Below are positions 41,725 to 52,017 of a DNA stretch of 64,000 bases, in pieces. The first letter of the stretch is position 1. Each line of letters begins with the position of its first letter. Source of the DNA: Bacteroides rodentium JCM 16496 (GTDB lineage Bacteria > Bacteroidota > Bacteroidia > Bacteroidales > Bacteroidaceae); NCBI RefSeq assembly GCF_000614125.1, contig NZ_BAKJ01000025.1, positions 1 to 64,000 of the forward strand, in the 5' to 3' direction. The position numbers and the translations under genes were made by a program. The notes below the pieces were generated by a model. It had not been told where the DNA came from. It searched no databases and saw nothing but the letters and a program-made list of their open reading frames with translations.

Positions 41725-44171
41725 ATGGATATGATGATGAAACGAATTCCGATTCTTTTGTGGGGATTGCTGTTGCCCTTCTCCATACTTCAAGCACAAG
41801 CGGTACAAGGTGAAATAACCGACAGTAAGCAACTACCCATAGAAGGAGCTACCGTAGTGGGACTGGATGCAAAGGATTCTTCCTTTGTACAAGGCACTGT
41901 CACCAGAGAACAAGGTCACTTCACCCTACCCCTGCGGCATAACGGCAGTTATCTGTTAAAGACATCGGCCGTAGGATACAAAACTCGCTATATCCCTTTC
42001 AGTATCACCGACACAGAAACCGCCAAACTGAGTAGGATTCTTATGGAGGAAGATTCCTATGCATTGTCCGGTATCACCGTTACTGCACAAAAAGTACCGG
42101 TAGAGATGAAGGCCGGGAAAACGGTCTACAACCTCTCGGCTACCATCTCGGGTACACAAGGCAATCTGTACGACGCATTGAGACAGATGCCAGGCGTGCA
42201 GATTCAAAGCAACGGCAATATTCTGCTGGACGGACAAGGAGGCATCAACGTACTGATGAATGGAAAGACAACCTATCTGAGCGGAGAAACGCTGATAAAC
42301 TACTTGCGAAGTATCCCGGCGTCGACAGTGGAGAAAATAGAACCGATAAACAATCCGTCCTCCCATCTCGATGCAGCCGGGAAAACGGGAGTGATAAACA
42401 TTGAAACAAAAAGGATAAATATAAAAGGACTGGTTGCCGGCGGGAATGCCGGTTACAATCAAGCGTACATCTACGGTTCCGGTTATGGCAACATTTATCT
42501 AAACCTGCGCAAGAACAAGTTCAATCTATATACCGATTATGCCTATTATGAGGGAATCGACCTTAACGAAACCACCATGTCCCGTGAGTACATAGACTTG
42601 GCTACCCAACAAATCCTTGATTTCCATATGGGGCAGCAAGCCTATCGTACCTACGCGTATAAATCCCATAACTTCAGGATTGCAGCCGACTATGAGCTGA
42701 CTCCGCATACTAACCTGAACGGCTATCTCAACGGGAGCTCGATCAGCCGGCGGGGAAAAGAAAAGCTGGGCTCGGATTTCTATTCACTCACAGCAGCTCC
42801 AGATTCCTCCTCCATCACCCGGAACCGCCTGAGAGCAAGCCAGCACAACCTGATTGGCGGAATCAGTACCGGCTATCAATCTCCCAACAAACTGAAATGG
42901 GATGCTTCCTTTGATTTCCAATTGTTCGGCAACGCCGACAAACAGGACCAGCAAAGTAGTTTCTCGCTCATAGAATCCTCGGAAATATATAGGAACAGCC
43001 TACTCAAGGGAGACATGGAAGGGGATATTCAAATCTATTGCGGACAAACGAACCTTGTTGCACCACTCTCTGAGAAAACGACATTGGGTATCGGTGGCAA
43101 GACTACCTTTGTATCCATCGATAACTCCGCCACCTATTGTAATAAAGAATATGACAACTGGCAAGAAATACTGTCACTGAACAATCACTTCATCTACAAT
43201 GAGAATATCAACGCCGGATATATAACGTTGAATACATCTTTCGGAAAATCCTGGAAGATGGAAGCAGGGATACGTGTAGAAAATACCAATATAAAAGGAG
43301 AACTGGCAGGAAATACCCTGCGTGCAGACTCTTCCTTTACCAATCACTACACCCATATCTTCCCCTTTCTGCAAATGCAATATCAGTGGAAGGATATACA
43401 CCAGCTCTCCTTTCTGTACAGCAAACGGATTGTACGTCCGCAATACCGGGACCTGAACCCGTTTGTCACCATTAACGACAATTATCTGTATGAACAAGGC
43501 AATACCCGCCTGGAACCGGAACTCGCCCATAACACCGAATTCTCCTATATCCTGAAGAGTCGCTATCGAATGAGTCTCTTGGCTTCCTATACCCGTCATC
43601 CCATAACTAAAAGTTACATGGCCGAAGAAAACAAACGCATATTGGTACTGCCCATGAATCTTTCCTCCGACTATTCAGCAGGTATACGGCTGAGTGCCGC
43701 CAACCTGAAACCGTTCCCGTGGTGGCAGATTAATACAAACCTGCTCCTCATCTACCGGAAGTATGCCTGGCAAATGGATGGGGACGAATACCGGAACAAA
43801 AAGTTTACTCCCATGCTCTACATAGGCCACCAACTGCATCTGCCCCAAGGATGGACAACCGAGCTGAACGGCTATTGGAACGGAAAGACACCCCAGGGGC
43901 AAGCAATCATCTCCCCATGTGGTCCGTATCCGGGGGAATCAGCAAAAGTATGTTCGGTGACCGGGGGACATTACGCCTCTTTGCCGAGAACCTATTCTCC
44001 TCACGCCACATACACATAGATGTATTCAGCACCACCCAGCAAGGATGGTATAAAGAGAAAATGCGAATGAAACTGGGCGTAGGCTTTTCTTTCCGTTTCC
44101 ACAAAGGAGAGACACCGAAAGAATTTACCCCTAAAAATAGTATAAGTGAAAGTAAACGGATAAATTTGTAA
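41725..44171 (+). CDS. Outer-membrane beta-barrel receptor of the TonB-dependent type (frame break)
   Basis: About 815 aa restored: signal peptide; carboxypeptidase-regulatory-like domain (VQGEITDSKQLPIEGATVVGLD); a plug (PGVQIQSNGNILLDGQGGINVLMNGK); and a barrel of the OMP_b-brl_3 type. The plug lacks the SusC signature, and no susD follows, so the cargo is not necessarily a glycan. The frame breaks at about 43914 (one C short), where ISPMWSVSGGISKSMFGD is expected; the last 80 residues or so are in the next frame. ATGs stand at 41725, 41731, 41734 and 41737. It precedes a LytS/LytTR pair by 19 bp. Confidence 0.85.
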
Positions 44172-44190
44172 CCAGTTAAAACAATTCCGA

Positions 44191-45243
44191 ATGAAGCATT
44201 TCCTGCGTTGGATATCTCCCCTAATCCTAGGAGTAATTGAGTTCTATTTCCTAAGGCTGGCAACGGACCCTTCGCGGGGAACCGAGTGGTGGCCTGACTT
44301 CAACAACCAGCTACGTGCCCTGCTCTTGACCATATTACTTTGCTATATAGTGGATTACTGCCTCCGGAACATCTTTCATAAATACATATTCAGAAAAGAA
44401 ATATCCATAGGCAAAGAGTATTCGTACATAACACTCGGACTGTTCATAACGACCAACGTTACCCTATCAATCACCTACGCGTTAGGACTCATAGAATTAG
44501 GACAACCTATAAGTGACTATATCTTAGTCAATATTATCTATGTTCCCCTCAACGTACTATACTATACAATCATCCGCAACAAGGAAATATCCAATTACTA
44601 CCAGCACCAGAGTTTGCTGTTGGAAAAGCTCCGAAACGAGCAATTGGATACAGAACTCAAACTACTGAAATCACAATATCATCCGCATTTCCTTTTCAAT
44701 GCGCTGAACACCATCTATTTCCAGATAGAAGACTCCAACATGCAGGCCAAGCACTCCATTGAGCTACTTTCCGAACTGTTGCGCTATCAACTGTATGACA
44801 TCAAGCAAAAAGTAACCGTAAAGCAGGAACTCGACTATCTGGAGGCATACATCCAATTTCAGCGATTACGGATGAGTGAACGACTTGTACTTACAGAGGA
44901 ATACGACGAACACCTCCACACGCAGGAGATTCATCCTCTCCTATTCCAGCCTCTAGTAGAAAATGCCTTCAAATATGTCAGCGGAGCCTATTGGATTCAC
45001 TTTTCCTTGAAAGCTATTGAAAATAAGCTTGTTTTTACAGCCGGGAATTCTGTAGACCAACCGGCAATCGCCCACCGTAAAAAGAGCAGTGGCCTGGGAA
45101 TTGAAAATATGAAGAAGCGCCTGAACATTCTATATCCCGGCAGACACCTATTAAAGATATGTCCCGAAGAAAACACTTTCTTTGCAGAACTCACCATTGA
45201 ACTGACACCCTATGAAAATAAAATGTGTGATAACCGACGATGA
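44191..45243 (+). CDS. LytS-type sensor histidine kinase
   Basis: 350 aa with four predicted membrane helices in the first 130 residues or so, a short coiled coil, then the His_kinase domain with QYHPHFLFNALN (phospho-acceptor H166) and a divergent ATPase domain (PLLFQPLVENAFKYV, GLGIENMKKRL). This class pairs with LytTR regulators. Its 3' end overlaps the regulator gene by 32 bp, so the two are translated together. The signal may be membrane state or the receptor's cargo. Confidence 0.92.
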   Translation: MKHFLRWISPLILGVIEFYFLRLATDPSRGTEWWPDFNNQLRALLLTILLCYIVDYCLRNIFHKYIFRKEISIGKEYSYITLGLFITTNVTLSITYALGLIELGQPISDYILVNIIYVPLNVLYYTIIRNKEISNYYQHQSLLLEKLRNEQLDTELKLLKSQYHPHFLFNALNTIYFQIEDSNMQAKHSIELLSELLRYQLYDIKQKVTVKQELDYLEAYIQFQRLRMSERLVLTEEYDEHLHTQEIHPLLFQPLVENAFKYVSGAYWIHFSLKAIENKLVFTAGNSVDQPAIAHRKKSSGLGIENMKKRLNILYPGRHLLKICPEENTFFAELTIELTPYENKMCDNRR

Positions 45244-45916
45244 ACCGATTGCACGCAAAGGATTGCGCGGTTACATTGAAAAAACAGATTTCCTGACTTT
45301 GACAGGAGAATGCGAGAACGCCCTGCAACTGAACGAGCTGTTGAAAAAAGAACAGCCAGAGTTGCTGTTTATGGACATAGAAATGCCCTACATCAACGGC
45401 ATTGATTTTCTAAGCGGTATCCATAATCCTCCCAAAGTCATCATCACGTCAACCTACGAGCAGTATGCATTGAAAGGATATGAGCTGAATGTAACCGATT
45501 ATCTGCTCAAACCCATTTCCTTCGACCGCTTTCTGAAAGCGGTGAACAGAGTGCATGAACTGCTACAGAAAGAGCGAGAATCCACTCCCACGCCTTACCT
45601 CTTCGTAAAGACAGACAAACTGCTCAAGAAGGTGACCATCCAGGATATTCTGTTCATAGAAAGTATGGGCAACTACGTATTGATACATACCTCCTCCTCA
45701 AAGGAAATCACCTATTCTCCCCTAAAGAGTTTATTGGAATTCCTGCCCGGTAACCAGTTTATGCAAGTACACCGCTCCTACATTGTGCAGACAAGCAAAG
45801 TACAAGCCATAGAAGGGAATATGCTCATCATAGGGACACATAAGATACCGATAGCCCGCAACCTACGCGATGAGGTACTGAATGCCCTATTGAAGGACAA
45901 GTTGATATCCCGATAG
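45212..45916 (+). CDS. LytTR-family response regulator
   Basis: 234 aa: receiver domain with D55 in LLFMDIEMPYINGIDFL and conserved DDE at 9-11, then a LytTR DNA-binding domain (FVKTDKLLKKVTIQDILFIESMGNYVLIHT and FMQVHRSYIV). It is the partner of the overlapping sensor kinase and may control the receptor gene upstream. The stop lies 1 bp from the stop of the convergent EFR1 gene. Confidence 0.95.
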   Translation: MKIKCVITDDEPIARKGLRGYIEKTDFLTLTGECENALQLNELLKKEQPELLFMDIEMPYINGIDFLSGIHNPPKVIITSTYEQYALKGYELNVTDYLLKPISFDRFLKAVNRVHELLQKERESTPTPYLFVKTDKLLKKVTIQDILFIESMGNYVLIHTSSSKEITYSPLKSLLEFLPGNQFMQVHRSYIVQTSKVQAIEGNMLIIGTHKIPIARNLRDEVLNALLKDKLISR

Positions 45917-45917
45917 C

Positions 45918-46664
45918 CTATAAGTAGTCGGCCAACCGGTACCGCCCCTTCTTCCGTGTCGTTTTTCCATACTGTATCACCTCCTGGGGACAAGCATGCA
46001 GGCACGCCATGCAGTGAATGCACTGCTTTCCCCACACCGGACGTCCATCTACCATCCTGATATTGCCTACCGGACAAGACTTTCTGCATATTCCGCAAGA
46101 GACACAGCCTTCATCTACATGAAATCCCTTGGTACCAATGGTAAAACGTACAAACAAAGGATTCACTACATACGTTTTCAACCAGGCAGCACCGCCTTCA
46201 TGCACACTCCAGACCTTTTTCCGTGCAATGACATCCGCCGCAATCGAAGCAATGGCATGCCGTGCATTTTCTATCTTCTTACGGCAAAGCGCCTCATCGT
46301 CCAAGTCGAACATCGGTACGTAGGTATTGGGCATTGCAACAGACCAGGCTGCATCCAACGGAAAATGTTCCGCCAGGCGGTTCATTCCCTTTCCCATATC
46401 GTCCCCGCATGTACACACGGCATAACGGTAACAGCAGTCCGGCAACCGGAGCTGCGACAAAAAATCAATCAAGACACGGGGTGCATACCATGAGTGTACC
46501 GGAAAAACAATACCCAGTCTGTCAGCAGTCGACAGCCCTGCGGGTATCAAGCCTTGTTTAAGGCAATCAACAATGCTGGCAGCAGTATCATGCATAGCCT
46601 CTGCAAGCAATTCTGCAATCCAGCGTGAGTTTCCGGTTGCGGTAAAATAAAGTATCATCGGCAA
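45918..46664 (-). CDS. EFR1-family flavodoxin/ferredoxin fusion
   Basis: 248-aa redox protein: an N-terminal flavodoxin-like domain (MILYFTATGNSRWIAELLA binds FMN phosphate) and a C-terminal 2x[4Fe-4S] ferredoxin domain with CVSCGICRKSCP and CIHCMACLHACP. It probably shuttles electrons between unknown partners in the cytoplasm. All eight cluster Cys are present. It is convergent with the regulator gene and has no operon partner here. Confidence 0.92.
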   Translation of the reverse strand: MPMILYFTATGNSRWIAELLAEAMHDTAASIVDCLKQGLIPAGLSTADRLGIVFPVHSWYAPRVLIDFLSQLRLPDCCYRYAVCTCGDDMGKGMNRLAEHFPLDAAWSVAMPNTYVPMFDLDDEALCRKKIENARHAIASIAADVIARKKVWSVHEGGAAWLKTYVVNPLFVRFTIGTKGFHVDEGCVSCGICRKSCPVGNIRMVDGRPVWGKQCIHCMACLHACPQEVIQYGKTTRKKGRYRLADYL

Positions 46665-46762
46665 TATGTTTTGCCGACAAAGGTAGTGATTTGACTTGAA
46701 TTCCTTCTATTCCAGCAGCTCTTCTATGGAATAATTTTCCCAGAACGCTTTTGTAGAATGTA

Positions 46763-46864
46763 TCAATGAACTGCCATATAGAGCAGGAACAATGCCGCTA
46801 TGACAATCATCAGGAAACTGACGAGGGCATTGTGTTTTTCTTGCTTAAGCTCAACAGAAACCAT
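46763..46864 (-). CDS. 33-residue single-pass membrane protein
   Basis: The frame is open further upstream, but the start at 46864 is preceded by a perfect AAGGAGG (46870-46876) at 5-bp spacing, rare for this genus. A -7 box TATCTTTG lies at 46888-46895. The product has a charged N-terminus (MVSVELKQEKHNALVS) and one hydrophobic helix (FLMIVIAALFLLYMAVH), ending one residue later. It is of unknown function, possibly a regulatory or stress microprotein. A stem-loop separates it from hisS. Confidence 0.6.
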   Translation of the reverse strand: MVSVELKQEKHNALVSFLMIVIAALFLLYMAVH

Positions 46865-46887
46865 AAGAACCTCCTTTTTTGTCAGTA

Positions 46888-46895
46888 CAAAGATA
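46888..46895 (-). promoter_or_regulatory. -7 box of the 33-residue protein gene
   Basis: TATCTTTG, exact TAnnTTTG match, 24 bp before the start codon. Transcription would begin just before the AAGGAGG ribosome-binding site. Confidence 0.5.
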
Positions 46896-46963
46896 AATGC
46901 AGGATGTTTCATTTCTCCTACGCCACTATTACAAATACCTATATTCGTGCCATAAATATACAA

Positions 46964-46991
46964 AAAAAGGAGCAACTTTGTGCTCCTTTTT
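46964..46991. terminator. Bidirectional terminator after hisS
   Basis: AAAAAGGAGCA (46964-46974), 6-nt loop, and its complement (46981-46991). A and T runs flank the stem on both sides. It lies 19 bp past the hisS stop. Confidence 0.88.
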
Positions 46992-47010
46992 AAATGTATT
47001 TCAGTTTTTA

Positions 47011-48372
47011 TTATTTCAGTTCGCTAACCAACTCTTGGGGAGTGACCATTTTCTGCTCTCCGGTCTCCATGTTTTTCAATGTCACCTTACCTTCATTCAT
47101 TTCATTCTCACCCACCAGAGCCACAAACGGGATGGCTTTGGAGTTCGCATACCCCATCTGTTTCTTCATCTTGCTTGCATCGGGGAAAATCTCGGCACGG
47201 ATGCCTGCCGCACGCACTTCAGTCAATACATTCATTGAGAATGCGGCCTCTTTCTCACCAAAGTTGATAAACAGTAACTGAGTACCGTTCACCGCTTCTT
47301 TCGGGTAGAGGTCAAGCTGGTTCAGCACATCAAAGATACGGTCTGCACCGAACGAGATACCGACACCACTGACACCGGACATACCGAATACACCCGTCAA
47401 GTTGTCATAGCGTCCTCCACCAGTAATACTACCGATTTGCACATCCAGCGCCTTTACTTCAAAGATGGCACCGGTATAGTAATTCAAGCCACGGGCCAAT
47501 GTCAAATCCAGCTCGATTTCGTTCTTCAAGCCAAGGTTCTTTAAGGTGGAAAGGATAAATTCACTTTCCTCCACGCCCTTCAGTCCGGTCTCGCTGGCAG
47601 CAAGAACCTCCTTCAGAGTTGCGAGTTTCTCTTCATTACTTCCGCTCAACAAAATGATAGGTTGCAGTTTGGCGATAGCCTCGTCACTGATGCCTTTCTC
47701 TTTCAACTCGGCATTGACATTGTCCAGACCTATCTTATCCAACTTATCGATGGCCACAGTAATATCAACAATCTTGTCAGACTCACCGATGATTTCGGCA
47801 ATGCCACTCAATATCTTACGGTTGTTAATCTTGATACAAACACGGATGCCGAAGCGGGTAAATACCGTATCGACAATCTGCATCAGCTCCACCTCATTCA
47901 GCAAGGAATCGCTGCCTACCACATCGGCATCGCACTGATAGAACTCACGATAGCGTCCTTTCTGCGGACGGTCGGCGCGCCAGACGGGCTGTATCTGATA
48001 ACGTTTGAAAGGAAAAGTTATTTCATCGCGGTGCATCACCACGTAGCGGGCAAAAGGTACTGTGAGGTCATAGCGCAAACCTTTCTCGCAAAACTTGCAG
48101 GCAAGTCTCGGGGCATTACGGCTCAACAGTTCTTCATCTGTCAGTCCGGAGAAGTAATCACCGGAATTCTGTATCTTGAACAAAAGCTTGTCGCCTTCCT
48201 CACCATACTTCCCCATCAAGGTAGAAAGCATTTCCATCGAGGGCGTTTCTATCTGCTGAAAACCATAGAGATGATACACCTCACGAATCGTATTGAATAT
48301 ATAGTTACGCTTCGCCATTTCTACGGGCGAGAAGTCACGGGTTCCTTTCGGAATACTTGGTTTTGCTGCCAT
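47011..48372 (-). CDS. hisS: Histidyl-tRNA synthetase
   Basis: 453-aa class II aminoacyl-tRNA synthetase that charges tRNA-His. Motifs: [11 protein letters not shown], class II motif 2 ([31 protein letters not shown], of which the core [15 protein letters not shown] is typical), [14 protein letters not shown] and GGGRYDNL. Full length with an intact C-terminal anticodon-binding domain. A -7 box TAACTTTG on its strand lies at 48404-48411, divergent from the transglutaminase-like gene. Confidence 0.98.
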   Translation of the reverse strand: MAAKPSIPKGTRDFSPVEMAKRNYIFNTIREVYHLYGFQQIETPSMEMLSTLMGKYGEEGDKLLFKIQNSGDYFSGLTDEELLSRNAPRLACKFCEKGLRYDLTVPFARYVVMHRDEITFPFKRYQIQPVWRADRPQKGRYREFYQCDADVVGSDSLLNEVELMQIVDTVFTRFGIRVCIKINNRKILSGIAEIIGESDKIVDITVAIDKLDKIGLDNVNAELKEKGISDEAIAKLQPIILLSGSNEEKLATLKEVLAASETGLKGVEESEFILSTLKNLGLKNEIELDLTLARGLNYYTGAIFEVKALDVQIGSITGGGRYDNLTGVFGMSGVSGVGISFGADRIFDVLNQLDLYPKEAVNGTQLLFINFGEKEAAFSMNVLTEVRAAGIRAEIFPDASKMKKQMGYANSKAIPFVALVGENEMNEGKVTLKNMETGEQKMVTPQELVSELK

Positions 48373-48403
48373 AATCAGTTCAATTATTTTAAAAATCGGA
48401 CGA

Positions 48404-48411
48404 CAAAGTTA
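48404..48411 (-). promoter_or_regulatory. -7 box of hisS
   Basis: TAACTTTG, exact TAnnTTTG match, 31 bp before the hisS start; no clear -33 box. Confidence 0.45.
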
Positions 48412-48420
48412 CAGTATTTT

Positions 48421-48451
48421 ATTGATTAAGAAAAGAGAATGTTTACCTTTG
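48421..48451 (+). promoter_or_regulatory. Promoter of the transglutaminase-like gene
   Basis: ATTG (48421-48424), 19-bp spacer, TACCTTTG (48444-48451, exact -7 match). It lies back to back with the hisS promoter. It supports the start codon at 48505 rather than at 48439, which is upstream of the -7 box. Confidence 0.6.
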
Positions 48452-48504
48452 TATCATTACCGTCGCATAAAAACGACCAAAACAAACTTCAAACTTACAC
48501 ATTT

Positions 48505-49667
48505 ATGAAAGAGAGACTGATTTTATTCTGCATGTTGTTGCTATGCGGCATCGGCATTAGCCGGGCACAATCCGACAACGCCAAAGACTTCGACCAAAAA
48601 GAAGAAGCCATCGCACAAAAGCTGCAACAAGCCGTCAATGAGAAAAACTATAAAGAAGCCGAAAAGAACGGTAAGGCTTTGATAACTCTGTTCAAAGAAC
48701 AAGACGAGAACACTCAGAAAAAGTATAGCTGGCTCATACAGTCCTATTACTACAATTTAGCCTGCTTCCAATCCTTGTTAAAGAAAAAAGGTGAAGCCAT
48801 CAAAAATTTAGAACTGGCCTACGACAATGGATTTCAAGATTACAACCACATGATGAATGATACCGACTTAGACAACCTGCGCAGCGATAAACGCTTCAAG
48901 CAGTGCTTGCCAAAGTGAAGAAAGTGGGTGACTACCTCGACATACTTCAAAAAGCACCGGGATACACCCACAATGAGCGCCCTGATACACTCCCCCGCTT
49001 CGAATACATCAATCCCAACAACAAGTATTTAGTAGAGGTACGCCAATACTTCAAGTTGGACAGTGTGGCAGGCGCAGGCGACGAATTATCAAAAATAAAG
49101 AACATACTGACTTATATACACAACACCATAAAACATGACGGAAACCATGAAAGTCCGGCAGGCAGCAACATCATCAAATGGGCAGAAGCTTGCAAAGGCG
49201 GTGCGCGAGGTCTGCATTGCGGAGGTCTTGCCCATGTACTGAAGGATTGTTATCTGTCCATGGGATTTAAGGCACGACACATCAGCGGATTACCTCAAAA
49301 ATACATCGGCGAATGCCATTCCATTAACGTAGTTTATTCCAATACCTTGGATAAATGGATATGGGTAGACCCCACCAACAATGCCTGGGTGATGGATGAA
49401 AACGGCATCATGCTAAGCGTGCAAGAAGTGCGCGAACGTCTGCGAGACGGTCGTCCGGTAATCCTAAATGAAGAAGCCAACTGGAACAACCAGCAGAAGA
49501 TTACCAAAGAATATTATTTAGACAGCTATATGGCCAAGAATCTCTACAGCATAAAAGCAGACGATGTACTGCTTTGCCCCTCAGACCCTAATGCAGAAAA
49601 CTTCTTCCAAGCCAAGTACGTGGTCAATGACGATACCTGGTTCTGGCAATCGCCCTATCAGGAATAA
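48505..49667 (+). CDS. Secreted TPR-containing transglutaminase-like protein (frame break)
   Basis: About 387 aa restored. Signal peptide 1-21 (MKERLILFCMLLLCGIGISRA), a helical TPR-like region to about 135, then a transglutaminase/peptidase-fold domain with a Cys-His-Asp triad in GLHCGGLAHVL, GECHSINVVY and WVDPTNN. Such proteins act as periplasmic or surface peptidases or amidases. The frame breaks at 48900: AAGCAGTG should read AAGGCAGTG (KRFKAVLAKVKKVGD). The second half has no signal or start of its own, which supports a single gene. Confidence 0.85.
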
Positions 49668-49715
49668 AAAAAACAGATGATGCATCCGGCAGAGACACAT
49701 CATCTATTTAAAGCA

Positions 49716-49757
49716 AACAGACCATCTGTTTCGGGTGAACAGATGGTCTGTTTTTTA
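49716..49757. terminator. Bidirectional terminator between convergent genes
   Basis: AACAGACCATCTGTT (49716-49730), 7-nt loop, complement at 49738-49752, followed by T6. It serves the transglutaminase-like gene and probably also the Zn peptidase gene. Confidence 0.9.
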
Positions 49758-49773
49758 TGTCTGCATCATGTGT

Positions 49774-50469
49774 TTAATCTCTGCGTCCCAGGAATATCAT
49801 GATATAATAAATCAGGGTAGCAAGCGAACCGAGAGCAGCCACTACATACGTATAGGCAGCCGAACGGAGTGCATCTTCCGCTTGCGCATGATTATATGAA
49901 TTCGTAATGCCGGAATTGCTAAGCCATACCAGCGCACGCTTACTTGCATTGATTTCCACCGGCAAGGTGATGAAGCTGAACAAAGTTGTCAATGCAAACA
50001 GTATAATGCCTGCCAGCAACAGTTGCGGGAAGGAGTTCAGCATCAAGATACCTGCCAGCAGCAACCACGTCATCCACTGTGAGGCAAAAGAAACGACCGG
50101 TACCAGTTTGCTGCGCATTGTCAACGGAGCATATGCGCGTGCATGCTGCACGGCGTGACCACATTCGTGGGCTGCAACGGCAGCAGCCATGATGCTGTTA
50201 CTGCTATAAACACTCTCACTCAGGTTTACTGTCTTATTGGCAGGATTATAATGGTCGGTCAGATGTCCGGGAGTATGCGTCACAGTCACATCGTAGATGC
50301 CATTGTCGTGCAGCATCTTCAAAGCCACGTCTGCTCCCGTCATTCCGTTGCCGGTAGGGATTTTAGAGTACTTCTTGAATTTGTTCTGAAGATTCATCTG
50401 TACCAGCCAGCTGACGACGGCAATACCGATAAAAATAATCCATTGCATTCCTATCATTCCTGTTCCCAT
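49774..50469 (-). CDS. Membrane zinc metallopeptidase (Zn_peptidase_2 type)
   Basis: 231 aa: N-terminal membrane helix (QWIIFIGIAVVSWLVQM), a zinc motif HECGH at 101-105 and two or three further membrane segments. The family is predicted to be an integral membrane Zn peptidase of unknown substrate. The HExxH-type motif is intact. It is a single gene. Confidence 0.88.
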   Translation of the reverse strand: MGTGMIGMQWIIFIGIAVVSWLVQMNLQNKFKKYSKIPTGNGMTGADVALKMLHDNGIYDVTVTHTPGHLTDHYNPANKTVNLSESVYSSNSIMAAAVAAHECGHAVQHARAYAPLTMRSKLVPVVSFASQWMTWLLLAGILMLNSFPQLLLAGIILFALTTLFSFITLPVEINASKRALVWLSNSGITNSYNHAQAEDALRSAAYTYVVAALGSLATLIYYIMIFLGRRD

Positions 50470-50539
50470 AATTTTCTTTCTTTAAATTGTGAATAAATCA
50501 GTCGTTTCTTATTGTATAACAAATAGTCTGCCAAAAATA

Positions 50540-50573
50540 AAAGGAAACGGTGAGCAATGCCAGCGTTTCCTTT
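50540..50573 (-). terminator. Terminator of the GH29 gene
   Basis: AAAGGAAACG (50540-50549) pairs with 50564-50573; on the minus strand the stem is followed by a TTTATTTTT tract. Confidence 0.75.
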
Positions 50574-50610
50574 ATCTTTTAGGAAGAATTAAAGATTTCT
50601 GATTTATAAT

Positions 50611-51915
50611 TTATTTTTCAATCTCCACCTCTATCACTTTATCGATATCCGTCGGAACCTCCGGCAAGTAGAGCATCACCCCTCCTTCACACTTACGGAA
50701 CTTCACTGGAAGACGGTCGGCATACCCCACTGCCTTCCTCACTTTCTTGCCTTCCAACGGCAGGAAGAGAGCCTTATCCTGCAATTCGAGGATATGCACG
50801 TATAATTTATTTTCTCTTTGTGTAGTGACTCCCCAAGGATGCGGAGCAATGCAGCCGCCACGGGTTCCGTAGATGGTTTCACCGTATACCTTCATCCATT
50901 CCCCTACTTCTGCCAGACGCTCCAATGCAACAGCAGGCAGCTCACCGTCCGGCTGAGGACCGATATTCATCAGCAGATTGGCATCTTTACCCGCAGCCTT
51001 CACCAGATAATGTATCAGCGTTTTGGTGGATTTATAATCCTGGTCCGTAATCTTATATCCCCACATTCCATTCATCGTCTCGCAGGTTTCAAGGGGTAAG
51101 GCGCTGATATCCTGCCCGGAAAGACCGGCACGGTTCTCTCCCGGCAGGTCGCGCTCGAATATCTGGATATCCTCGCCGGCAAACGGTGCTTGATGATGGT
51201 TGTTCCCAACCAAGCAAGCCGGTTGCAGGCGGTGTATCATGGCATATTGCCCGGGCAGTTGCCAGTCAAAATCCGGATTCTGGTCCTGGTCCCACCAGCC
51301 ATCAAACCAAATGGCACCTATTTTTCCATAATTGGTGAGCAACTCGGTCAGCTGGTTGTTCATGAATTTATAGTAGCTGTTCCAGTCGCCCTTCGGATTC
51401 GGCCGTCCCGTTCCACGTCCGGTGCGTCCCCACGGAGCATCTTCGCGATACCAGTCGATGTGCGAATAGTAGAGATGCAGACGGATACCCTGCTTGTGGC
51501 ACTCGTCCGCCAATTCTTTCAGAATATCCCGTTTAAAAGGGGTGGCATCCACAATATTGTAATCGGAAAAGCGTGTGTGGAACATAGAAAAGCCATCGTG
51601 ATGCCGGGATGTAAAGCAGATATACTTTGCCCCGGACGCCTTGATGGCTGACACCCATCTGGCGGCATCGAACTTGGCAGGATAGAAACCTCCCGCCAGT
51701 TTGGCATACTCCTTATAATTAAGGTTCTTGTTCGTCATGGTCCATTCTCCGGTAGCCAGCATACTGTATATCCCCCAATGCAGGAAGATACCGAAGCGAT
51801 TGTCCCGAAACTCCTGACGGGATTTCAGGTTCTCCTCCGTCGGCTGATAAGTCTGCGACTGTGCGGAGCACACAAGAAGAAACAACAGTAAAAAAGACAA
51901 AAGACGTGTTTTCAT
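50611..51915 (-). CDS. GH29 alpha-L-fucosidase
   Basis: 434-aa secreted retaining fucosidase with signal peptide 1-20. HWGIYSM, HHDGFSMF and the nucleophile motif IWFDGWWD (D205) identify GH29. It removes fucose from host or milk glycans. The start at 51915 is chosen because it begins the signal peptide; the frame is open a little upstream. It is not linked to a SusCD pair here, so it works alone or with distant loci. Confidence 0.93.
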   Translation of the reverse strand: MKTRLLSFLLLFLLVCSAQSQTYQPTEENLKSRQEFRDNRFGIFLHWGIYSMLATGEWTMTNKNLNYKEYAKLAGGFYPAKFDAARWVSAIKASGAKYICFTSRHHDGFSMFHTRFSDYNIVDATPFKRDILKELADECHKQGIRLHLYYSHIDWYREDAPWGRTGRGTGRPNPKGDWNSYYKFMNNQLTELLTNYGKIGAIWFDGWWDQDQNPDFDWQLPGQYAMIHRLQPACLVGNNHHQAPFAGEDIQIFERDLPGENRAGLSGQDISALPLETCETMNGMWGYKITDQDYKSTKTLIHYLVKAAGKDANLLMNIGPQPDGELPAVALERLAEVGEWMKVYGETIYGTRGGCIAPHPWGVTTQRENKLYVHILELQDKALFLPLEGKKVRKAVGYADRLPVKFRKCEGGVMLYLPEVPTDIDKVIEVEIEK

Positions 51916-51930
51916 GGCAATAAATAAAAA

Positions 51931-51997
51931 AGACACGGATTATCCGGACACCCACGGTTCTTCAGATGAAGCCGCGAAATCCGTGTAATCCGTGTCT
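51931..51997. repeat. Dispersed hairpin repeat (second copy of the 18-kb element core)
   Basis: The arms AGACACGGATTATCCGGA (51931-51948) and TCCGTGTAATCCGTGTCT (51980-51997) are an inverted repeat with two mismatches. The arm is close to the inner arm of the palindrome at 18113-18181. It lies between the purA end and the GH29 start and may act as a transcript end for purA. Confidence 0.65.
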
Positions 51998-52017
51998 AAG
52001 GTTATCTGTTTGTTTTA

